The notes under the pieces were generated by a model. The model had not been told where the DNA came from and did not search any database. It saw nothing but the letters and a program-made list of their open reading frames with translations. Shown in pieces: positions 6,162-9,695 of a stretch of 9,695 nucleotides of DNA. Source of the stretch: CAINEC01 sp046052065 (lineage in GTDB: Bacteria; Bacteroidota; Bacteroidia; AKYH767-A; OLB10); the NCBI GenBank assembly GCA_046052065.1, contig JBJOND010000087.1:1-9695 (forward strand), in the 5' to 3' direction. The translations under genes were made by a program, and so were the position numbers. Within the stretch, counting starts at the first letter, position 1; each line of letters begins with the position of its first letter.

Positions 6162-7196
6162 ATGGAATTTTTATTAATAAAATTTGTGCTTGTAGTGATT
6201 GTGTTTGCTGTGTCGTTGGGCATTGCAGCATATTCTACTTATGCAGAGCGCAAAATAGCAGCGTTTTTACAAGACAGGGTTGGTCCTGATAGAGCAGGTC
6301 CTTTTGGAATTTTACAACCTATGGCTGATGGCGTGAAGATGTTCATGAAAGAAGAAATTATTCCTTCTAATGCCGATCGTTTATTATTTATTCTAGGTCC
6401 TTGTATTATGATGATGACTGCTTGTATGACAGGTGTTGTTATTCCTTGGGGACACGGATTAGAAATCAACGGAACATTTTACCCTGTGCAGATTACCGAT
6501 ATTAATATTGGAATTCTATATGTGTTTGGTGTGGTGTCAATTGGTGTTTACGGAATTATGATTGGTGGTTGGGCATCGAATAATAAATACTCGCTTATGG
6601 GTGCAATTCGTGCATCATCACAAATGATTAGTTACGAATTAGCAATGGGTATGGCAGTGATTGCATTAATCATGACTACAGGTACATTGAGTCTTCGTGA
6701 GATGGTAGAGCAACAACAAGGTTTTCATTGGAACGTATTTACGCAACCGTTAGGTTTTATTTTGTTTATCATTTGTGCATTTGCAGAGTGTAATCGTACA
6801 CCATTTGATTTACCTGAGTGCGAAACAGAATTAGTAGGAGGATATCATACGGAGTATAGCTCAATGAAACTAGGATTCTATTTATTTGCAGAGTACATTA
6901 ATATGTTTATCAGTTCTGCAATTATTGCATCCTTATATTTTGGTGGATACAATTTCCCATTCATTGATCAATTAGGATTATCTCCAAATATGTTATCAAT
7001 TGTGGGTACTTTAATTTTCTTCGGAAAGATTTTCTTCTTTATCTTCTTCTTTATGTGGATACGCTGGACGATTCCAAGATTCAGATATGATCAGTTGATG
7101 CACTTGGGATGGAGAACAATGATTCCATTGGCGATTATTAATATTCTTGGTACAGGTGTTTATGTACTTTATAAAAACGGACAATTACATTTTTAA
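6162..7196 (+). CDS. nuoH: NADH-quinone oxidoreductase subunit H
   Basis: Membrane subunit (344 aa, ND1 family) that anchors the peripheral arm and lines the quinone entry channel. About eight hydrophobic helices are visible, beginning at residues 4-25. The first cytoplasmic loop AERKIAAFLQDRVGP (28-42) with RAGPFGILQPMADGVKM (44-60) is a family signature. So is the loop AECNRTPFDLPECETELVGGYHTEY (208-232), with conserved Arg212, Asp216, Glu219, Glu221 and Glu223 at the coupling site. The helix at 282-302 contains a run FFFIFFFM, encoded by an 11 bp direct repeat. The segment WIRWTIPRFRYDQLM (299-313) is the usual one before the last helix. Gaps are 30 bp from nuoG and 20 bp to nuoI. Confidence 0.98.
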   Translation: MEFLLIKFVLVVIVFAVSLGIAAYSTYAERKIAAFLQDRVGPDRAGPFGILQPMADGVKMFMKEEIIPSNADRLLFILGPCIMMMTACMTGVVIPWGHGLEINGTFYPVQITDINIGILYVFGVVSIGVYGIMIGGWASNNKYSLMGAIRASSQMISYELAMGMAVIALIMTTGTLSLREMVEQQQGFHWNVFTQPLGFILFIICAFAECNRTPFDLPECETELVGGYHTEYSSMKLGFYLFAEYINMFISSAIIASLYFGGYNFPFIDQLGLSPNMLSIVGTLIFFGKIFFFIFFFMWIRWTIPRFRYDQLMHLGWRTMIPLAIINILGTGVYVLYKNGQLHF

Positions 7197-7216
7197 TATC
7201 AGATAAGAAAGCAATC

Positions 7217-7756
7217 ATGCAACTTACCAACCGATCAAAAGTCGTAGTAAATAAAGAGATGACCTTCGCAGAAAAAATTTATCTGCCAGCGATTCTTAGT
7301 GGTTTAGTTATTACTATAAAACATTTATTCCGTAAGAAAGCAACGGTTAAATATCCAGAACAAACTCGTCCTGTTGCACCTGTTTATAGAGGCTGGCATG
7401 TTTTAAAGAGAGATGAGCAGGGTCGTGAGAATTGTACGGCTTGTGGGTTATGTGCAGTAGCTTGTCCTGCAGAAGCAATCACTATGACTGCTGCGGAGCG
7501 TAAAAAAGGCGAAGAACACTTATATCGCGAAGAAAAATATGCAGCTGTTTATGAAATCAATATGTTACGTTGTATTTACTGCGGATTATGTGAAGAAGCT
7601 TGTCCGAAGGAAGCAATTTTCTTAACGGACAGAATGGTTCCTTCAGATATGGTTAGAACCAATTTTATTTTCGGAAAAGATAAATTAGTAGAAGGCAAAG
7701 AAGCAGATAAGCGCATCGATGTTTCTAAAAGACAAAATGCACATCGTCATCAGTAA
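7217..7756 (+). CDS. nuoI: NADH-quinone oxidoreductase subunit I (N6a/N6b ferredoxin subunit)
   Basis: Peripheral 2x[4Fe-4S] ferredoxin-like subunit (179 aa, TYKY family) that carries electrons from NuoG to the N2 cluster of NuoB. The two motifs are CTACGLCAVACP (Cys73, 76, 79 and 83) and CIYCGLCEEACP (Cys119, 122, 125 and 129). In the ferredoxin pattern, Cys83 and Cys129 cross over to the opposite cluster. The N-terminal amphipathic stretch (about 17-38, EKIYLPAILSGLVITIKHLF) lies on the membrane next to NuoH. The segment RGWHVLKRDEQGRENCTAC matches the family's R..H.L.R...G.E.C..C lead-in. The basic, His-rich tail (171-179) is variable. The gene ends with tandem TAA stops (7754-7759) and lies 19 bp before the nuoJ start. 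Confidence 0.98.
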   Translation: MQLTNRSKVVVNKEMTFAEKIYLPAILSGLVITIKHLFRKKATVKYPEQTRPVAPVYRGWHVLKRDEQGRENCTACGLCAVACPAEAITMTAAERKKGEEHLYREEKYAAVYEINMLRCIYCGLCEEACPKEAIFLTDRMVPSDMVRTNFIFGKDKLVEGKEADKRIDVSKRQNAHRHQ

Positions 7757-7775
7757 TAATTAAAAATATTTCAAC

Positions 7776-8273
7776 TTGAACCCATCATTACCATTCTTCG
7801 TACTTGCAACTTTATCGGTGTTTAGCGCACTGATGGTTGTATTGTCTCGCAAACCAGTTCACAGCGTATTGTATTTGATATTCTGTTTTTTCACTATTGG
7901 GGGACATTATTTATTGTTAAATGCTCAGTTTTTATTTGCTGTACATATTATTGTTTACGCAGGAGCAATCATGGTTTTATTCTTATTTACGTTGATGTTT
8001 ATCAATATGAATAAAGAGTTAGAGCCTCATAAAACAAATCTTTTGAAAGTTGCTGCTACTGTTGCCGCTGGATGTTTATTATTAGTAATGGTAGGCGTAA
8101 CAAAGGGCGCTGAAACATTAGCTGCTAATTCCTCACGTACAGATGTTGGTACGGTAGCAAATTTAGGAAAGGCATTATATGGCCAATATTTATTGCCATT
8201 TGAATTAATCTCCATTTTGTTGTTAGCAGCAATGGTTGGAGCAGTATTATTAGGAAAAAAAACAGTAGAATAA
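7776..8273 (+). CDS. nuoJ: NADH-quinone oxidoreductase subunit J (TTG start)
   Basis: Membrane subunit (165 aa, ND6 family) with five hydrophobic helices, at about 5-23, 28-48, 53-76, 89-108 and 140-160. The third holds the conserved VYAGAIMVLFLF stretch (60-71, Tyr61), whose pi-bulge is linked to coupling in known structures. The fifth has PFELISILLLAAMVGAVLLGKK (141-162). The start is TTG: the in-frame TAA at 7761-7763 is followed only by AAA, TAT, TTC and AAC, with no ATG. The first internal ATG (residue 20) would cut away most of the first helix, which family members keep. A shorter start is therefore unlikely. nuoK begins one base after the stop, which suggests translational coupling. 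Confidence 0.95.
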   Translation: MNPSLPFFVLATLSVFSALMVVLSRKPVHSVLYLIFCFFTIGGHYLLLNAQFLFAVHIIVYAGAIMVLFLFTLMFINMNKELEPHKTNLLKVAATVAAGCLLLVMVGVTKGAETLAANSSRTDVGTVANLGKALYGQYLLPFELISILLLAAMVGAVLLGKKTVE

Positions 8274-8274
8274 A

Positions 8275-8595
8275 ATGAATTCAATACTTCAATATATACC
8301 GCTGAATTATTATGTTGCGTTGGCTGCAATTCTATTTGCAATTGGCGTGATGGGCGTTTTATTTCGTCGCAATGCCATTATCGTCTTCATGTGCATCGAG
8401 TTAATGTTAAATGCCGTGAATATGTTGCTTACTGCTTTCTCAACCTTTCATGGTGATGAATCAGGACAAGTAATGGTATTCTTCATTATGGCTGTTGCTG
8501 CTGCAGAAGTAGCAGTAGGTTTAGCAATACTTGTAATGATTTACAACAATATCAGAGCGGTTGATATCGACGAATTAAATAAACTAAAAGGATAA
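8275..8595 (+). CDS. nuoK: NADH-quinone oxidoreductase subunit K
   Basis: Small membrane subunit (106 aa, ND4L family) with three helices, at about 10-30, 34-56 and 66-90. Each of the last two carries the conserved membrane-buried glutamate: Glu42 in CIELMLNAVNM and Glu78 in AAAEVAVGLAI. These correspond to E. coli Glu36 and Glu72 and belong to the central proton path between the quinone chamber and the antiporter-like subunits. Length and motifs are standard. The ATG lies one base after the nuoJ stop, so translation is probably coupled. The gene ends with tandem TAA stops (8593-8598), and nuoL follows 26 bp after the first stop. Confidence 0.98.
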   Translation: MNSILQYIPLNYYVALAAILFAIGVMGVLFRRNAIIVFMCIELMLNAVNMLLTAFSTFHGDESGQVMVFFIMAVAAAEVAVGLAILVMIYNNIRAVDIDELNKLKG

Positions 8596-8621
8596 TAACG
8601 AATTTAAATAACGAACACCAA

Positions 8622-9695
8622 ATGATGGTTCAATTTGCCTGGTTAATACCTCTACTTCCGCTACTAGGATTTATTTTAGTGGGAGTTTTAAATAAAAGAC
8701 TCAACGTTGCAATGAGTGGTGGCATCGCTACTGCTGCAGTATTTATTTCATTTATCATTTCTGCAATTATTTTCGGAGAAGTTGCGCAGGAAGATTCTAT
8801 TCCTGAAAGAGTTGTTTTGTTCGATTGGATTTCGTCAGGCACACTATCTATTCCGTTTTCATTTTTAATTGATCGTTTATCAGTTATTATGTTGATGGTT
8901 GTAACGGGTGTTGGAACATTAATTCATTTGTATTCTATTGGATATATGAGTCATGAACAAGATCATCCCCGTTTCTTCTCGTATTTGAATTTGTTCGTAT
9001 TCTTCATGTTGTTGTTAGTGCTAGGTTCTAACTACATTGTAATGTTTGTTGGATGGGAGGGTGTAGGACTTTGCTCTTACTTATTAATTGGATTCTGGTT
9101 TAAGAATATTGAATATAGTAACGCTGCTAAAAAAGCATTCATCATGAATCGTATCGGCGATTTAGGATTATTGCTAGGTGTGTTTCTGATTTATATGACT
9201 TTTGGAAGTGTGAACTTCAATGAGGTATTTAGTGGTGCTGAAAACCTTTCTCAGAACAATGCTGCTGTTACTGCAATTTGTTTATTGCTATTTGTTGGTG
9301 CAATGGGTAAGAGTGCACAAATTCCTTTATACACCTGGTTGCCTGATGCTATGGCGGGTCCAACGCCTGTATCTGCTTTAATTCACGCAGCTACCATGGT
9401 TACTGCGGGTATATACATGGTCGTTAGATCGAATGTGTTATACGCGTTGAGTCCAGATGCATCTTCTATCGTTGCTTTCGTTGGAATTGCTACAGCCTTC
9501 TTTGCTGCAACCATCGGATTAAAGCAAAATGATATTAAAAAAGTATTGGCTTATTCTACGGTAAGTCAGTTAGGATATATGTTTGTGGCATTAGGAGTAG
9601 GGGCATATGAAACGGCTTTGTTCCATGTAATCACGCATGCATTCTTTAAAGCATTATTATTCTTAGGAGCAGGAAGTGTTATTCATGCCATGAGT
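8622..9695 (+). CDS. nuoL: NADH-quinone oxidoreductase subunit L, N-terminal part
   Basis: First 358 codons of the distal antiporter-like subunit (ND5 family, normally about 600-650 aa). The frame is open to the window edge. Two ATG codons are in tandem (8622 and 8625); either could start. The visible part contains about ten membrane helices and the first proton half-channel. Glu146 in GWEGVGLCSYLL matches E. coli Glu144. Lys230 in MGKSAQIPLYTWLPDAM matches Lys229. His255 in PTPVSALIHAATMVTAG matches His254. His335 and His339 with Lys343 (HVITHAFFKALLFLG) begin the central axis. Upstream loops DRLSVIM (84-90) and SIGYM (105-109) are also typical. The missing C-terminal part should include the long lateral helix. 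It is distinguished from NuoM and NuoN by its position after nuoK and its LYTWLPDAMAGPTPVSALIHAATMVTAG sequence. Confidence 0.97.
   Translation, partial: MMVQFAWLIPLLPLLGFILVGVLNKRLNVAMSGGIATAAVFISFIISAIIFGEVAQEDSIPERVVLFDWISSGTLSIPFSFLIDRLSVIMLMVVTGVGTLIHLYSIGYMSHEQDHPRFFSYLNLFVFFMLLLVLGSNYIVMFVGWEGVGLCSYLLIGFWFKNIEYSNAAKKAFIMNRIGDLGLLLGVFLIYMTFGSVNFNEVFSGAENLSQNNAAVTAICLLLFVGAMGKSAQIPLYTWLPDAMAGPTPVSALIHAATMVTAGIYMVVRSNVLYALSPDASSIVAFVGIATAFFAATIGLKQNDIKKVLAYSTVSQLGYMFVALGVGAYETALFHVITHAFFKALLFLGAGSVIHAMS

Noticed and set aside
8027..8341. A 104-codon antisense frame across the nuoJ/nuoK junction.
   Set aside because: It is antisense to two well-supported genes and has no recognisable motif. 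Frames of this size arise opposite hydrophobic coding sequence.
1..9695. Mobile elements, CRISPR arrays, tRNA or rRNA genes, defence or biosynthetic clusters.
   Set aside because: Apart from the 292-541 gap, the window is filled by complex I genes and one partial oxidoreductase. No transposase, long terminal repeats, regularly spaced repeats or cloverleaf sequence was seen.

Overview
The window is almost entirely the first twelve genes of a proton-pumping NADH:quinone oxidoreductase (respiratory complex I) operon, nuoABCDEFGHIJKL. All lie on the + strand from 542 to the right edge, where nuoL is cut off after 358 codons. nuoM and nuoN are expected just beyond the edge. The left edge (1-291, - strand) holds the 5' end of a divergent FAD-dependent oxidoreductase that resembles the phytoene desaturase (CrtI) family. 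The 250 bp between the two divergent starts (292-541) is the only non-coding stretch longer than 30 bp and should carry both promoters.

The organism is most likely an aerobic or microaerobic member of the Bacteroidota. This rests on AT-rich sequence, gene starts preceded by A/T-rich leaders without Shine-Dalgarno motifs, separate nuoC and nuoD, a short NuoG (325 aa) lacking the molybdopterin-oxidoreductase-like half, and a nearby carotenoid-type desaturase. The phylum call is an inference from these traits. I cannot name a genus.

Layout by module: nuoA (542-922) is a small membrane subunit. nuoB, C and D (935-3204) are the quinone-reducing connecting module, with cluster N2 in NuoB and the quinone-site His and Tyr in NuoD. 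nuoE, F and G (3225-6131) are the NADH-oxidising module, with FMN and clusters N1a, N3, N1b, N4 and N5. nuoH (6162-7196) is the membrane anchor at the quinone chamber. nuoI (7217-7756) carries the N6a/N6b ferredoxin clusters. nuoJ, K and L (7776 to the edge) form the proton-pumping arm. Electrons pass NADH -> FMN (NuoF) -> Fe-S chain (E/F/G/I/B) -> quinone at the B/D/H interface, and this drives proton translocation through H/J/K/L plus the missing M and N. Gaps between genes are 1-30 bp with no visible terminators, so a single transcript is likely.

All genes look intact with their diagnostic residues. I see no mobile element, CRISPR array, tRNA or rRNA. There is no convincing undescribed system here. 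The most interesting points are the short NuoG with a rearranged cysteine pattern at the former N7 cluster site (CxxC...CxxC in place of CxxCxxxC...C), the TTG start of nuoJ, and a candidate Bacteroidota-type promoter upstream of nuoA.
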